A stretch of DNA of 64,000 bases from positions 71,825 through 135,824 of the forward strand of contig VXMF01000036.1 of assembly GCA_009841225.1 (NCBI GenBank), given 5' to 3'. The notes beneath the pieces were generated by a model, which saw only the letters and a program-made list of their open reading frames with translations, searched no databases and had not been told where the DNA came from. Both the position numbers and the translations under genes were made by a program. The stretch comes from Terriglobia bacterium. Its GTDB lineage: Bacteria; Acidobacteriota; Terriglobia; Bryobacterales; UBA6623. This document shows, piece after piece, positions 27,921 to 37,475 of this stretch. Every line of letters begins with the position of its first letter. Within the stretch, counting starts at the first letter, position 1.

Positions 27921-28922
27921 ATGAGACTGATGAAGCAGGCAATCGGTGCCGCCGCACTCTCGTTGGTGCTGCTCGCAATACCGGCGTTCGGGGAAGACGA
28001 GCCCTTGGCCACAGTCAACGGCGAACCTATCTTCGAGTCCGACCTCGAGGTCAGCGCTCAGTGGCGCAAGCTAGACCAGCAGGTCCACGCCTTGCGCTCG
28101 CAAGCGCTCGGTTCAGAGATCGCCAGCAGGCTCCTCGAGGGGGAAGCTAAGCGGCTGGGCGTGACTGTCCAGGAGTTCGTCGAGGTCGAGGTCGAGCCGA
28201 AGATCGGCTCGCCCACCAACAAGGAAGTCAGCGACTTCTACAACGAGCAGAAGGACAAGATCAATAAGCCGCTGAAGGAGGTTCGGGACGAGATCGTCAG
28301 GCTCTTGCGTCAGCAGAAGGCAACCACGCACTTGAACGAGCTCGTTGCAGGGCTCCGCGCCGATGCCAAGATTGAGGTCCACCTCGATCCTCCTAGGCTG
28401 CCTGTAGCATTGCAGGACGCCCGGCAGCGGGGACCCGCGGACGCCCCCGTGACGATCGTGGAGTTCTCAGACTTTCAATGCCCGTTCTGCCGCAGGGTCC
28501 AGCCCGTGTTGTCCGAACTGCGCGAGGAATACCAAGACCGCATCCGCTGGGTATTCAAGGACCTGCCTCTGACCGACATCCATCCCGAGGCCGTGCGCGC
28601 GGCGCAGGCGGCGCGCTGCGCCGGAGAGCAGGACAAGTTTTGGGAGTACCGCGCCAAGCTGTTTGAACAGGATCTGTTCACCGATGCGACCTACACCGAG
28701 GTAGCGGAGGCTACCGAAGTCGACCCCGAGCCGTTGATGGAATGCTTGAATTCCGGCAAGTATCAACGACCGGTCGCTGTCGAGGCTTTGGAAGCGAGGA
28801 ATCTGGGCATCGAGGGCACGCCGGCCATCTTGGTCAACGGGATCCTGATGACCGGCGCGAGGGCGATCGAGAACTATCGCAGCGTCATCGATAGCGAGTT
28901 GGAGAAGTCCGCGAATCCATAG
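27921..28922 (+). CDS. DsbA-family thioredoxin-fold protein with SurA-N-like domain
   Basis: 333 residues with signal peptide MRLMKQAIGAAALSLVLLAIPAFG. Residues about 28-140 resemble the chaperone half of SurA/PpiC proteins (LATVNGEPIFESDLEV, then IASRLLEGEAKRLGVTVQEF) but no peptidyl-prolyl isomerase domain follows. Instead comes a DsbA/Thioredoxin_4 domain (about 165-330) with PVTIVEFSDFQCPFCRRVQP (CPFC active site), FKDLPLTDIHPEA, and the cis-Pro loop EGTPAILVNG. It probably forms or isomerises disulfides in the periplasm, with substrates held by the N-terminal part. Confidence 0.88.
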   Translation: MRLMKQAIGAAALSLVLLAIPAFGEDEPLATVNGEPIFESDLEVSAQWRKLDQQVHALRSQALGSEIASRLLEGEAKRLGVTVQEFVEVEVEPKIGSPTNKEVSDFYNEQKDKINKPLKEVRDEIVRLLRQQKATTHLNELVAGLRADAKIEVHLDPPRLPVALQDARQRGPADAPVTIVEFSDFQCPFCRRVQPVLSELREEYQDRIRWVFKDLPLTDIHPEAVRAAQAARCAGEQDKFWEYRAKLFEQDLFTDATYTEVAEATEVDPEPLMECLNSGKYQRPVAVEALEARNLGIEGTPAILVNGILMTGARAIENYRSVIDSELEKSANP

Positions 28923-29009
28923 CGCCCCCGTAGAGCGTCGGCCGCAGCCCGGGTTCGGGCGCGCTGACGGCCCGGCAGGCAGGTGATCAGCTGTAGCCGC
29001 CAGCCCGGC

Positions 29010-30644
29010 TCAGATGTTGCTCAGCCGCATCTGTTCGGCCATATAGTCGGTCGCCCGCCAGGCGAATGCCAGGATGCTTAGCGTGGGATTCTTCTCAGTC
29101 GGCGTCGGAAATGCGCTGCCGTCCACGACGAACACGTTCGGAACCTCGTGCATTTGCATGTAGGCGTTCAAGGCCGAGCGCTTGGGGTCCTCGCCCATGC
29201 GACAGGTGCCGTGTTCGTGGATTGCCGCTCCCAGTTCGTCTAGGTCTCCCCGCTGGTATGGCAGTGGCTCTGCCCGCATCGAGTGCAGGATTTGCTCGAC
29301 CACGTCGTACATGCGCGGCAGCATCTTGCGTTCGTTCTCGCCCAGCCTGTACTCGATGCGTATCGTGGGAACGCCGAAACGGTCCGGCGGCGTGCCATCG
29401 ACCGCGATCCGGTTATGCCGGTAGGGCAACACCTCGCCATAGGGATGCATCTGGATTAGCGCCGGATAGCTCTTGCGCACGTCGCGCTTGAAGTCGAGGC
29501 CGAATCCGGACATGCGCTTGGCGAACTGGGCGTTGGAGCCGCAACCTATGCCCCACAGCTGGATGCCGAAGCCGCGCATGTAGTCGCGTTTCTCCTCGGG
29601 ACTCTCGAATCGAGGGATGTAGATGTGCCCGCCCGAGATGCCGTCGTCATTGGTCGCGGGGCGTCCGTAGAGTTGCGGAGCAAACGCGTATACGTGAAAT
29701 CGAAATTGCTCGCAGAGGTAGCGCCCGATCACGTCGGAGCCGTTGCCAATGCCGTTGGGATGTGCGGATGACTTGGAATTGAGCAGGATTCGCGTCGAGT
29801 CGACCGCTGATGCCGCTACCACCACGCGCTTGGCGGCAACGGTGCGCTCCTCTCCCGTCAGTCGCTCGAAGTAGCGCACGCCGCTGGCGGTGCCGTCTTC
29901 GTCCGTCAGCACGTGCGAGACGATGGCGTTTTCCCGCAGCTCGAGCTTGCCCGTCGCGAAGGCATCCTCCAAGAGGTAGTCCCGCGAGTTGAAGAACGCG
30001 CCTATATCGCAGCCTTTGCCGCATGCCCCGCAGTAGTGGCACTTGGCCCGACCGCGATGCTCCTGGGTCAGGACCGCGCGGCGGCCGTTCACCACCGTGT
30101 ATCCGGCCTTCTCGGCACCCTTGCGCAGCAGCACTTCCCCGCAGCGCAGGTTTGGCGGCGGAAGGTGGTGTCGGGACCCTGGCAAGAACTTCGAGTCGTC
30201 GGCGCCGCCGCAAACCCCGATCAGCTTTTCGACGTTGTCGTAGTAAGGTGCGATGTCGTTGTACGACACCGGCCAGGGAATCTCCCAGCCGTCTACCGCG
30301 GGCTCCTTGAAGTTCAGGTCGCCGTAGCGCAGCGAGACCCGCCCCCAGATGTTGGTCTTGCCGCCAACGCCCCATACCCGGCGCAGCAGGAAGTGCTGGC
30401 CGGCAAGCGTCTCGTAGGGGCTCTCGCGCAGCGGCAACGTCTCGAATCCGGGGCTGCGCTCGCCGCGCCGTCGGCGCTCGCGCTCCTCCCACGGCTTGAC
30501 GTGCGACCAGAAGTCCGCTCGCTCGAACCGTTCTCCCGCCTCCAGCATCAGCACCTTGGCACCCTTGCGCGTAAGGTTCCACGCGGCCATGCCTCCGGAG
30601 GCACCGCTGCCGATGATCACGACGTCATGGTCGGCGGCCGCCAT
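29010..30644 (-). CDS. GMC-family oxidoreductase (gluconate 2-dehydrogenase-like)
   Basis: 544 residues. The FAD-binding Rossmann motif is at the N-terminus ([20 protein letters not shown], ending in LMLEAG). Further marks are [35 protein letters not shown] (a Cys-rich segment seen in this subgroup), and the catalytic C-terminal region with [12 protein letters not shown] and [12 protein letters not shown], which supply the His and Asn pair. The start overlaps the stop of the small subunit gene by 4 bases. Family members oxidise sugars or sugar acids and pass electrons to a membrane or periplasmic acceptor; the exact substrate is unknown. No cytochrome subunit is adjacent. Confidence 0.9.
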   Translation of the reverse strand: MAAADHDVVIIGSGASGGMAAWNLTRKGAKVLMLEAGERFERADFWSHVKPWEERERRRRGERSPGFETLPLRESPYETLAGQHFLLRRVWGVGGKTNIWGRVSLRYGDLNFKEPAVDGWEIPWPVSYNDIAPYYDNVEKLIGVCGGADDSKFLPGSRHHLPPPNLRCGEVLLRKGAEKAGYTVVNGRRAVLTQEHRGRAKCHYCGACGKGCDIGAFFNSRDYLLEDAFATGKLELRENAIVSHVLTDEDGTASGVRYFERLTGEERTVAAKRVVVAASAVDSTRILLNSKSSAHPNGIGNGSDVIGRYLCEQFRFHVYAFAPQLYGRPATNDDGISGGHIYIPRFESPEEKRDYMRGFGIQLWGIGCGSNAQFAKRMSGFGLDFKRDVRKSYPALIQMHPYGEVLPYRHNRIAVDGTPPDRFGVPTIRIEYRLGENERKMLPRMYDVVEQILHSMRAEPLPYQRGDLDELGAAIHEHGTCRMGEDPKRSALNAYMQMHEVPNVFVVDGSAFPTPTEKNPTLSILAFAWRATDYMAEQMRLSNI

Positions 30645-31138
30645 CAGTCGGCGTCCTCTAGCTCGTGACCGTGCGTGCAGCCCGGGAACTCGTCCAGATA
30701 GGTGTTGCCTTGGTAGCCGAGCTCTTGGACCAAGCCGACTTCGGTCGCGTAGTAGGCGTCGATCGTCAACCCCTTGACGGTCTCGAAGAAATCCTTATTC
30801 TCCCCGGAACCCTCTTCAAAGCGGGTGAGAATGGCCACGCGCTCCGGCATGTCCATGTCCGCAAAGCCCTCCGCGCGCAAAGCGGCCAGGCCGTTGCGGA
30901 GGGTTCCCAGCGGATCGGAGCTCTTGGCCAGGTCCTCGTCGATCATCGCGTGGACGCCCACTTCGCGCGCCCCGGGCGTGTCCGATGCGGGCAGGATCAA
31001 GTCCACCACGATTCCAAGCAGATCGAACTCCTCCGGCGAGAACGTGACGGGCTCGTAAGCGTCTTGCGCGGGCAGCGAGCGGACAGACAGCCCCGCAGCT
31101 ATTGAAACCAGCGCTTGGCGGCGGGTGGTTTGTGGCAT
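30644..31138 (-). CDS. Gluconate 2-dehydrogenase subunit 3 family protein, Tat signal
   Basis: 164 residues. The N-terminus has a short twin-arginine signal ([20 protein letters not shown]), so the complex is probably exported folded, carrying the FAD subunit with it because the GMC protein itself lacks a signal peptide. The body has [34 protein letters not shown], written here as family-typical segments [15 protein letters not shown] and [14 protein letters not shown] overlap with the GMC gene supports a two-subunit enzyme. Confidence 0.85.
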   Translation of the reverse strand: MPQTTRRQALVSIAAGLSVRSLPAQDAYEPVTFSPEEFDLLGIVVDLILPASDTPGAREVGVHAMIDEDLAKSSDPLGTLRNGLAALRAEGFADMDMPERVAILTRFEEGSGENKDFFETVKGLTIDAYYATEVGLVQELGYQGNTYLDEFPGCTHGHELEDAD

Positions 31139-31186
31139 GTGCCCCGATTATAGGGCGTGATCTGGCGGGCAATGTATGATTGCCTC

Positions 31187-31591
31187 ATGCTGGAGCCGGG
31201 CATCTCCCTGGAACAAGTCCGCGTCGTGCGACGCGACGATTGCATCAACTTCCTCGGGGCGGATGTACGCCCGTCCCTGTCGACGCCATCAATGATCTAT
31301 TGGATGGAGATCTGTTGCCGCGATGCCATCCTGCCGCACGTCGGCGAAGGCAACGACAGCGTGGGAATCAAGGTCGGCGTAGAGCACTTGGCCGCCACGC
31401 CGATGGGGCAGTCGGTGACCTACACGGCGAAGCTCGTCGCCGTCGACGGGCGTCGCGCCAGCTTTGAGGTGGAAGCCTCTGACAGGTCCGAAGTCGTAGG
31501 CAGGGGTACACATGACCGCGTCGTGGTCGATGTCAGCCGCTTCGCGGCCCGACTGCGCAAGAAGCTCGAAGCGAAAGAGGCGGCCCGCTGA
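31187..31591 (+). CDS. FlK-like hot-dog thioesterase
   Basis: 134 residues from ATG 31187 (in-frame starts at 31157 and 31172 would add 10 or 5). It matches the fluoroacetyl-CoA-thioesterase-like family: STPSMIYWMEICCRDAI, NDSVGIKVGVEHLAATPMGQ and GRGTHDRVVVD. Thr33, Glu41 and His67 fall at spacings of 8 and 26, the same as the Thr42/Glu50/His76 triad of FlK. Most relatives in genomes without fluorinated metabolites hydrolyse other acyl-CoAs, so a fluoroacetate role is not implied. It is divergent from the dehydrogenase pair. Confidence 0.82.
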   Translation: MLEPGISLEQVRVVRRDDCINFLGADVRPSLSTPSMIYWMEICCRDAILPHVGEGNDSVGIKVGVEHLAATPMGQSVTYTAKLVAVDGRRASFEVEASDRSEVVGRGTHDRVVVDVSRFAARLRKKLEAKEAAR

Positions 31592-31638
31592 GAAAGCACG
31601 CAGAGCCGCTTGCCTCCGGTTGCGGGCTGGAATGCGCC

Positions 31639-33105
31639 TCAGTGCGCGGGGAGCATGCTCGAGCCAGTCAGATGGATGTCGACCGCACGTGCCGCCTTGC
31701 GGCCCTCAGCGATGGCCCAGACAACCAGCGACTGGCCGCGGCGGACGTCGCCGGCGGCAAAGACCTTGGGCACGCTGGTCTGAAATCCGCCAAAATCAGC
31801 CTGCACGTTGCCGCGTTGGTCCTTGGCAACGCCAAGCTGGCTGACTACGCCCGCGTGTACCGGATGCAAGAAGCCCATCGCCAGCAGCACTAGGTCTGCG
31901 GGCACCTCGAATTCGCTCCCCGGAACATCTTCGAACTGGAAGGGCCGTCGGCCCGTGATCGGATCTGGCTCCGGCCACTGCAGGCGAATCGCTCGCAGGG
32001 CCCGCACGTTGCCGTTGGCGTCCCCGATGAACTCTTTCGTATTGATCGCGTAGTCGCGGACGTCGCCCTCTTCGTGTGAACTCTCGACCTTGAACGTGAA
32101 AGGCCAGTTCGGCCACGGCATCGCGCCGGGCTCGTCCCGGCTGTCCGGGGGCTTTGGCAGCAGTTCGAACTGGTGGATGTTGATCGCGCCTTGGCGACGC
32201 GACGTGCCGAGACAGTCGGCCCCGGTGTCGCCTCCGCCGATGATCACCACGTTCTTGCCGGCCGCGCTGAGGTCGAATTCGGGGTCGACCGGGCGTCCTG
32301 CCACCCGCCGGTTCTGCTGGGGCAGGAAGTTCATCGCAAAGTGGATGCCGTTCAGGTCTCGACCTGGAATCGGCAGGTCGCGCGGCTGCTCCGAGCCAAT
32401 GCACAGCAGAATTGCGTCCTGCTCGGCCAACAGCTTCTGGGCTTCGATGCCCACCCCCACGTGAGTTCCGCAACGAAATTCGATTCCCTCGGCCTCCATC
32501 TGCCGGACGCGGCGCGCGACCAACTCTTTTTCCATCTTGAAGTCTGGAATGCCGAGCACCAGCAGCCCCCCGGGCACCTCGTTCTTCTCGTATACCGTGA
32601 CCGTGTGACCAGCGCGGTTCAGCTGCTGGGCCGCGGCTAGCCCGGCCGGGCCCGAACCCACGACTGCCACCTTCTTGCCCGTCCGGCTGGGCGGCATCTC
32701 TGGCTTGATCCAGCCCTCCTGCCAGCCGCGGTCGGCGATTGCCTTCTCGATGGACTTGATGGAGACCGGGTCGTCGTTGATGCCGAGCACGCAGGCGGAC
32801 TCGCACGGCGCGGGACAGATCCGCCCGGTGAATTCAGGGAAGTTGTTGGTGGAATGCAGCACCTGCAGGGCTTCCTTCCAGCGTCCCCGGTAGACCAGGT
32901 CGTTCCAGTCGGGAATGATGTTATTGATCGGGCAGCCGCTGTGGCAAAAGGGGATGCCGCAATCCATGCAGCGGGCCCCTTGCGTCTTGAGCTGGGGCTC
33001 GTCCAGTCGGTGCATGACCTCCTTCCAGTCATGCACGCGCTCTTCGACCTGCCGGTACGGGGTCGCCTTGCGCTCGAATTCCATGAACCCGGTGACTTTG
33101 CCCAT
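31639..33105 (-). CDS. gltD: Glutamate synthase small subunit
   Basis: 488 residues, normal length for the NADPH-dependent beta subunit. It feeds electrons from NADPH through FAD and iron-sulfur centres to the large subunit that makes glutamate. The N-terminal Fe-S cysteines are in [14 protein letters not shown] and [12 protein letters not shown]. The FAD motif is [17 protein letters not shown], the NADPH motif [15 protein letters not shown], and the C-terminal motif [20 protein letters not shown]. No gltB lies in the window, so the partner must be elsewhere. Confidence 0.95.
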   Translation of the reverse strand: MGKVTGFMEFERKATPYRQVEERVHDWKEVMHRLDEPQLKTQGARCMDCGIPFCHSGCPINNIIPDWNDLVYRGRWKEALQVLHSTNNFPEFTGRICPAPCESACVLGINDDPVSIKSIEKAIADRGWQEGWIKPEMPPSRTGKKVAVVGSGPAGLAAAQQLNRAGHTVTVYEKNEVPGGLLVLGIPDFKMEKELVARRVRQMEAEGIEFRCGTHVGVGIEAQKLLAEQDAILLCIGSEQPRDLPIPGRDLNGIHFAMNFLPQQNRRVAGRPVDPEFDLSAAGKNVVIIGGGDTGADCLGTSRRQGAINIHQFELLPKPPDSRDEPGAMPWPNWPFTFKVESSHEEGDVRDYAINTKEFIGDANGNVRALRAIRLQWPEPDPITGRRPFQFEDVPGSEFEVPADLVLLAMGFLHPVHAGVVSQLGVAKDQRGNVQADFGGFQTSVPKVFAAGDVRRGQSLVVWAIAEGRKAARAVDIHLTGSSMLPAH

Positions 33106-33381
33106 CTCAACGTTCCGTGATGCCCGGTATCGGAGGCAGTGCCCGTTCTAAGCCGAGACAGCGGCGCCTCCAATTCGCGCTGATTTGCGGAGAGAATAGC
33201 CGCCGGCCCGTCTTTCGACTCGCGGACCCGCACTCCGAACGTGGGAGTCCCCGCCTGTCCCACTAGGATAGCCAGTTCCCGCAACGGGTGCCAAGCGCCT
33301 CGCCTTGACGCAGGCGGTCTCACTCGGCAAGGATAGGGCTGTCTACGGACGGCTTCGACCTCGGCGTCTTGGCGCCACGAC

Positions 33382-34287
33382 TTGGAGAGCGGATTGCGAC
33401 TTGTCCGAATCGCTGCTTGGTGCTGCGCCGTCTCGCTTGCCTTGGTCGTGGCAGCGAGCTTTCACCCGATGGTGCGCAGCGTCTATCGGGCGATCAGGCC
33501 CTCGACCAGCTATGACACCGAGCCGCCGATGCTGCCCGAGTTGGCGGATCCGGCCGTGCTGGTGTTTTCTAAGACCAACGGCTTTCGCCATGCCGACGCC
33601 ATCCAAACGGGCGTCAAGGCCCTGCGGGGGATCGCCGAGCGTAGGAGCTGGTCTCTGTTCCACACCGAGAATGGAGCGGCATTCGACACGCCGATCCTAG
33701 ATCGCGTACGCGTGCTGGTGTGGCACAACGTCAGCGGCGCGCCTCTAAGTGATTCCCAGCGCGCTGCCGTGCAGGAGTGGATCGAGGGCGGGGGCGGGTT
33801 TGTGGGCATTCACGCAGCGCTCGACGACTCGCACTCAGCCTGGGAGTGGTACCAGCGCGTCGTGCTGGGGACTAGCTTCATCGGCCACACCATGGACCAT
33901 CCCCGCGTGCCGATCAGAGTGGAGCGGCGCGAGCATCCGACGATGCTGCATCTCGCCAGTCCATGGGAGTGGGCGGACGAGTGGTATTCGTTCGACCGGA
34001 GCGTTCGTGGCCAGGATGGCGTGGAGGTGCTGGCTTCGTTGGATGAGTCGACCTATGAGCCGCGCATGAAGCTGTTGTGGATCGACGAGGAAATCGCGAT
34101 GGGCGACCACCCCATCATCTGGACTCGCAGAGTCGGCGCTGGGCGCGCCTTCCTGTCCGCCCTCGGTCATAACGGCTCGGCCTTCGAAGCGGCGGAATAT
34201 CAAGCGGTGCTGGAAGGCGCAATTGCTTGGTGCGGCCGCTTGGACGAGCCCAGCACGGAGCGGCATCCGTCCGAGACCAACGAGTGA
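33382..34287 (+). CDS. ThuA-like domain protein, membrane-anchored or secreted
   Basis: 301 residues with TTG 33382 as the likely start, giving an N-terminal hydrophobic segment (IAAWCCAVSLALVVAASF, about 10-27). The ThuA fold shows AVLVFSKTNGFRHADAIQTG, RVLVWHNVSGAPLSDSQRAA, GGGFVGIHAALDDSHSAWEW, LGTSFIGHTMDHP and WTRRVGAGRAFLSALGHNG. This is the classical ThuA subgroup, found in sugar-utilisation loci and in cytochrome-linked proteins; function is not established. It is quite different in sequence from the ThuA-like protein at 24512. Confidence 0.88.
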   Translation: MESGLRLVRIAAWCCAVSLALVVAASFHPMVRSVYRAIRPSTSYDTEPPMLPELADPAVLVFSKTNGFRHADAIQTGVKALRGIAERRSWSLFHTENGAAFDTPILDRVRVLVWHNVSGAPLSDSQRAAVQEWIEGGGGFVGIHAALDDSHSAWEWYQRVVLGTSFIGHTMDHPRVPIRVERREHPTMLHLASPWEWADEWYSFDRSVRGQDGVEVLASLDESTYEPRMKLLWIDEEIAMGDHPIIWTRRVGAGRAFLSALGHNGSAFEAAEYQAVLEGAIAWCGRLDEPSTERHPSETNE

Positions 34288-34407
34288 CCTCTCGCGGCGG
34301 CAGGCTGCGACATTTTCGACGGCGAGGGTGACTTGGATTTCACCTGTATCGGCTCGCGTGCCAAGAGCGCGGAGGGGTACGAGTACGTGTCTACGGGGAC
34401 GGTTCCG

Positions 34408-35004
34408 TCAATCGCCTTGCGGCGTGAATCGCAAGGCCGCGGAGTTGATGCAATAGCGCCGCAGGGTCGGTGGCGGGCCGTCGTTGAAGACATGGCCCAA
34501 GTGCGAATCGCAGCGCGCACAGCTCACCGCGCGGCGCCGGAGGCCCCAGCTGAGGTCCCAGTCCACGGAGATGTTGCCCTCGGCGAACGCGGCACTGAAG
34601 CTGGCCCAGCCTGTTCGGGAATCGAACTTGGTATCTGATGTGAAGACGGCGGTGTCGCACGCCGCGCAGCGGTAGATGCCGGTCTCGTAGAAGTCATCGT
34701 ACTTGCCGCTGAAGGCCAGCTCGGTCGCGCCGCGGCGCATCACTTGGAAGCCGCGCTGCGAAAGCACCTGTCTCCACCCTGCGTCGTTGCGGATGATGCG
34801 AGGCAGGTTCGCCGTCCAAGTCGTTCCGCCATTGCTTCCAGGCTCAACGATTGGAATCGGGCGGCCGAACGTGGAGAACGGTGGTTCAGTGTCCATCGTG
34901 AACACTGGGAAGTTGCACGCCACCGCCAGCAGCGGCAGCACCGCTGCCGCAGTCAGTGCCAGCCGTTGGCTGGCGGATTCCTTCGGATGCTGAGGGTGCT
35001 GCAC
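34408..35004 (-). CDS. msrB: Exported peptide-methionine (R)-S-oxide reductase
   Basis: 198 residues. The N-terminal segment AAAVLPLLAVACNF looks like a lipoprotein signal, so this MsrB works in the envelope, repairing oxidised methionine (R form). The catalytic Cys is in RYCINSAALRF; the zinc site is CAAC and CARC; TGWASFSAAF and SHLGHVFNDGP are family motifs. The MsrB domain covers about residues 70-195. It is divergent from nuoB. Presence of the DsbA-like protein and the di-haem peroxidase nearby fits periplasmic redox upkeep, though that link is inferred. Confidence 0.93.
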   Translation of the reverse strand: MQHPQHPKESASQRLALTAAAVLPLLAVACNFPVFTMDTEPPFSTFGRPIPIVEPGSNGGTTWTANLPRIIRNDAGWRQVLSQRGFQVMRRGATELAFSGKYDDFYETGIYRCAACDTAVFTSDTKFDSRTGWASFSAAFAEGNISVDWDLSWGLRRRAVSCARCDSHLGHVFNDGPPPTLRRYCINSAALRFTPQGD

Positions 35005-35111
35005 GTCGCACCTCGGCCGGACTGGCGAGAGACCCGCTCCGGCCGCGTTCTCAGTCTAGGCTCAAGCCGGCGGGCGCTCTCGAGCGCTCCCGCGAGACAG
35101 TGGGACGACAC

Positions 35112-35142
35112 TTGGGAGTCGGAGACCCGCGGGCGCTATAAT
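35112..35142 (+). promoter_or_regulatory. Promoter upstream of nuoB-like gene
   Basis: A perfect -10 box TATAAT at 35137-35142 is preceded by TTGGGA at 35112-35117 with a 19-base spacer, slightly long. Transcription would start near 35149, which makes the TTG at 35142 unusable and favours ATG 35163 as the start of the next gene. Confidence 0.5.
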
Positions 35143-35162
35143 TGAGGGTCAACCGGATCTCC

Positions 35163-35726
35163 ATGCCCTATCTTCAGAATCAGTTCGAACGGAATTTCAT
35201 GACGACTTCCGTGGACTACGTCTTCAATTGGGCGCGCAAGTCCGCGATCTGGCCGCTGACTTTTGGCCTGGCTTGCTGCGCGATCGAGATGATCGCGTCC
35301 TCGACGTCGCGCTTCGACATCGCGCGCTTCGGTGCTGAAGTGTTCCGGCCGAGCCCGCGGCAGTCGGATTTGATGATCGTCGCCGGCACTGTCTCGCTGA
35401 AGATGTCCCCCGTGCTGAAGCGCATCTGGGACCAGATGCCCGAGCCGAAGTGGTGTATTTCGATGGGTGCGTGCTCTTCGGTCGGCGGCCCGTTCAATAC
35501 CTACGGCGTCCTGCAAGGCGTCGACAAGATCGTGCCGGTGGACGTATACGTCACCGGCTGCCCGCCGCGTCCTGAGAATCTGTTCTACGCGCTGCTCAAG
35601 CTCCAGGACAAGATCGATCGCATGACTACGCTCGCACGGCGCCCCACCGAGGTTCGCTTGGACGAGGCTATGTTGGCCGACTTCCAGAAGCGTGTCATGG
35701 TCGCCCAGACCCAACAGCCGGTATAG
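35163..35726 (+). CDS. nuoB: NADH-quinone oxidoreductase subunit B (single copy, away from a nuo operon)
   Basis: 187 residues from ATG 35163. All four ligands of the N2 iron-sulfur cluster are present: the Cys pair in [11 protein letters not shown], the Cys in [12 protein letters not shown] and the Cys in VTGCPPRPE. Other conserved parts are [18 protein letters not shown] and [13 protein letters not shown]. In complex I this subunit carries the last cluster before quinone. No other nuo gene is in the window, so it is either a split-out subunit of the main complex or a second copy. Confidence 0.93.
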   Translation: MPYLQNQFERNFMTTSVDYVFNWARKSAIWPLTFGLACCAIEMIASSTSRFDIARFGAEVFRPSPRQSDLMIVAGTVSLKMSPVLKRIWDQMPEPKWCISMGACSSVGGPFNTYGVLQGVDKIVPVDVYVTGCPPRPENLFYALLKLQDKIDRMTTLARRPTEVRLDEAMLADFQKRVMVAQTQQPV

Positions 35727-35802
35727 GCGGTCCGGATTCCGTCTCAGCCGGAAATGGCCTCAGGTCTTTCCGTCCGGGTTGGATTCCGGCTAGAATGTCA
35801 GC

Positions 35803-36879
35803 GTGATGAGGTGGCGTCCTAGACCGCTCGTGCTGCTGTTCGCAGTCTGCTTTGCCGTTTGCGGCCTGGCGGCCGAAGCGCCACGCCTGGAGCCGTTGTC
35901 AGGGGCACCGCCGTTCCCTGCCGACAACCCTCCCACCGAGGCCAAGATTCGGCTCGGCGAGGAACTCTTCTTCGACCCGATCCTGTCGGGTGGGAACCGC
36001 CGGAGCTGCGGCACATGCCATAAGCGCGAACTCCATTTCATGGATGGGCTCTCGCGCGCTTGGGGTCTCGACGAGAGCGAACTGCCACGCAAGACTCCAG
36101 GCCTTCTGAACGTCGGCTGGCAGCGCAGCATATTCTTTGACGGTCGAGTGAAGACCTTGGAGGAACAGGTTTCCAAGCCACTTGAGAATCACCGAGAAAT
36201 GCATCTCGACCCCGCCGAGGCGGTGGAGCGAATTCGTCGCGACCCTTTCTATGTCAGGTCGTTCGCGCAAGCCTTCCCTGGCGAGAAGATCACATTTGAC
36301 CTGGTGGCTAAGGCTGTAGCCAGCTTTGAGCGGACGCTGGTTTCCTACGACAGCGATCTGGACCGCTACCTGCTGGGTGACGAAGCCGCGCTGTCTGCCA
36401 GCGCGAAGCGCGGGATGGGGCTGTTCACTGGCAAGGCGCAGTGCATTCGCTGCCACAACGGCCCGTTGCTGAGCGACCACGACTTCCACTACACCGGCGT
36501 GGCCGAACGGGACGGGCACGACGAGGCCGGGACCAAGTACAAGACCCAGAGCTTGCGTGATGCGCTGCACCGCTACTCGTACATGCACAACGGCCGCATG
36601 ATGAATATCCGCCAGGTCATCGAACACTACGATCGCGGCGGCTCGGCGCCGGAATCCATGCGGCCCGAGATCCGTCCGCTCGGGCTCAGCGAAGTCGAGA
36701 AAGACGACTTGGTGGCGTTCCTGTCGGCCCTCAACGGCCGGGTTCACCGCTTGACCGAGGGGTTCCCGAAGGGGCCGGAAGCTGTCGCCGAAGGGACGCC
36801 CGCCGCCGTCGTCAGCGACAGCGCCGACTCGGGCGAATCTGGGGCGGCGGTCGACGACCCCAGTTATCTGAACCGATAG
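35803..36879 (+). CDS. Di-haem cytochrome c peroxidase family protein
   Basis: 358 residues with signal peptide ending CFAVCGLAAEA. Two haem-binding CXXCH motifs are present: CGTCHKRELHFMDG (about residue 68) and CIRCHNGPLLSDHDFHYTG (about 218). The layout, with LGEELFFDPILSGGNRRSCG and a DSDLDRYLLGDEAALSASAKRG segment before the second haem, matches the CcpA/MauG family. It would reduce peroxide or oxidise a partner in the periplasm. The last 40 residues are a Pro/Ala/Asp/Ser-rich tail outside the family core. Confidence 0.92.
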   Translation: MMRWRPRPLVLLFAVCFAVCGLAAEAPRLEPLSGAPPFPADNPPTEAKIRLGEELFFDPILSGGNRRSCGTCHKRELHFMDGLSRAWGLDESELPRKTPGLLNVGWQRSIFFDGRVKTLEEQVSKPLENHREMHLDPAEAVERIRRDPFYVRSFAQAFPGEKITFDLVAKAVASFERTLVSYDSDLDRYLLGDEAALSASAKRGMGLFTGKAQCIRCHNGPLLSDHDFHYTGVAERDGHDEAGTKYKTQSLRDALHRYSYMHNGRMMNIRQVIEHYDRGGSAPESMRPEIRPLGLSEVEKDDLVAFLSALNGRVHRLTEGFPKGPEAVAEGTPAAVVSDSADSGESGAAVDDPSYLNR

Positions 36880-36902
36880 CGCATCCATCCGCACTTCGAT
36901 TC

Positions 36903-37469
36903 ATGCCCGAGAGCTTGCTGCGGTGCCAGCCGCCCTTGATCTTGGCTTCGGCTTCGCCGCGCCGGGCAGACCTGCTCGCCCGGGCTGGGGTCGAGTTCGA
37001 GCAGCGTCCCGTCGGTGTCGACGAGTCCAGGCGTGGGAATGAGCGCGTGGAATGCTACGTGCAGCGCTTGGCAGCGGCCAAGGCGGAGGCGGCGTGGAAG
37101 CCGGGGCGGCGCAGCCTTGGCGCGGACACCGCCGTAACGGTCCGGGGCGAGGTGCTCGGCAAGCCGCGCGACAGCGCCGATGCCAAGCGCATGCTGCGAA
37201 AGCTCTCGGACCGCCCGCACAGGGTCTTGACTGGTGTGGCCGTGTTCGATGGCGCGCTTCGGCTGGCTCACTTGAGCGAGACTTGGGTGGTCTTCCGCGC
37301 CCTGACCGAGGAAGAGATCGACGAATACGTTGCGAGCGGCGAACCGCTTGACAAGGCGGGTGCCTACGGCATCCAGGGTGCGGCGGGCAGCTTCGCCGAA
37401 GCCGTGATCGGCTCCTACGACAATGTGGTGGGCCTGCCGATCGATGATTTGGACCGACCGCGGGAGTGA
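36903..37469 (+). CDS. maf: Maf-family nucleotide pyrophosphatase
   Basis: 188 residues. It starts LILASASPRRADLLARAGVEF, the Maf signature with the phosphate-binding SASPRR. GADTAVTVRGEVLGKP and KAGAYGIQGAAGSF are the other conserved blocks. Maf proteins hydrolyse non-canonical or canonical nucleoside triphosphates to monophosphates in the cytoplasm. It lies 23 bases after the peroxidase gene and 6 before a glycosyltransferase gene, suggesting a short operon. Confidence 0.94.
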   Translation: MPESLLRCQPPLILASASPRRADLLARAGVEFEQRPVGVDESRRGNERVECYVQRLAAAKAEAAWKPGRRSLGADTAVTVRGEVLGKPRDSADAKRMLRKLSDRPHRVLTGVAVFDGALRLAHLSETWVVFRALTEEEIDEYVASGEPLDKAGAYGIQGAAGSFAEAVIGSYDNVVGLPIDDLDRPRE

Positions 37470-37475
37470 GAGGTC

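Noticed and set aside
31157..31591. Fluoroacetate resistance function for the FlK-like protein
   Set aside because: Triad spacing fits, but no fluorinase, haloacetate or related genes are near, and most family members are of unknown substrate.
31796..32806. Second minus-strand open frame inside gltD
   Set aside because: gltD carries all Fe-S, FAD and NADPH motifs in the other frame; this one is Arg/Gly/Pro-rich shadow.
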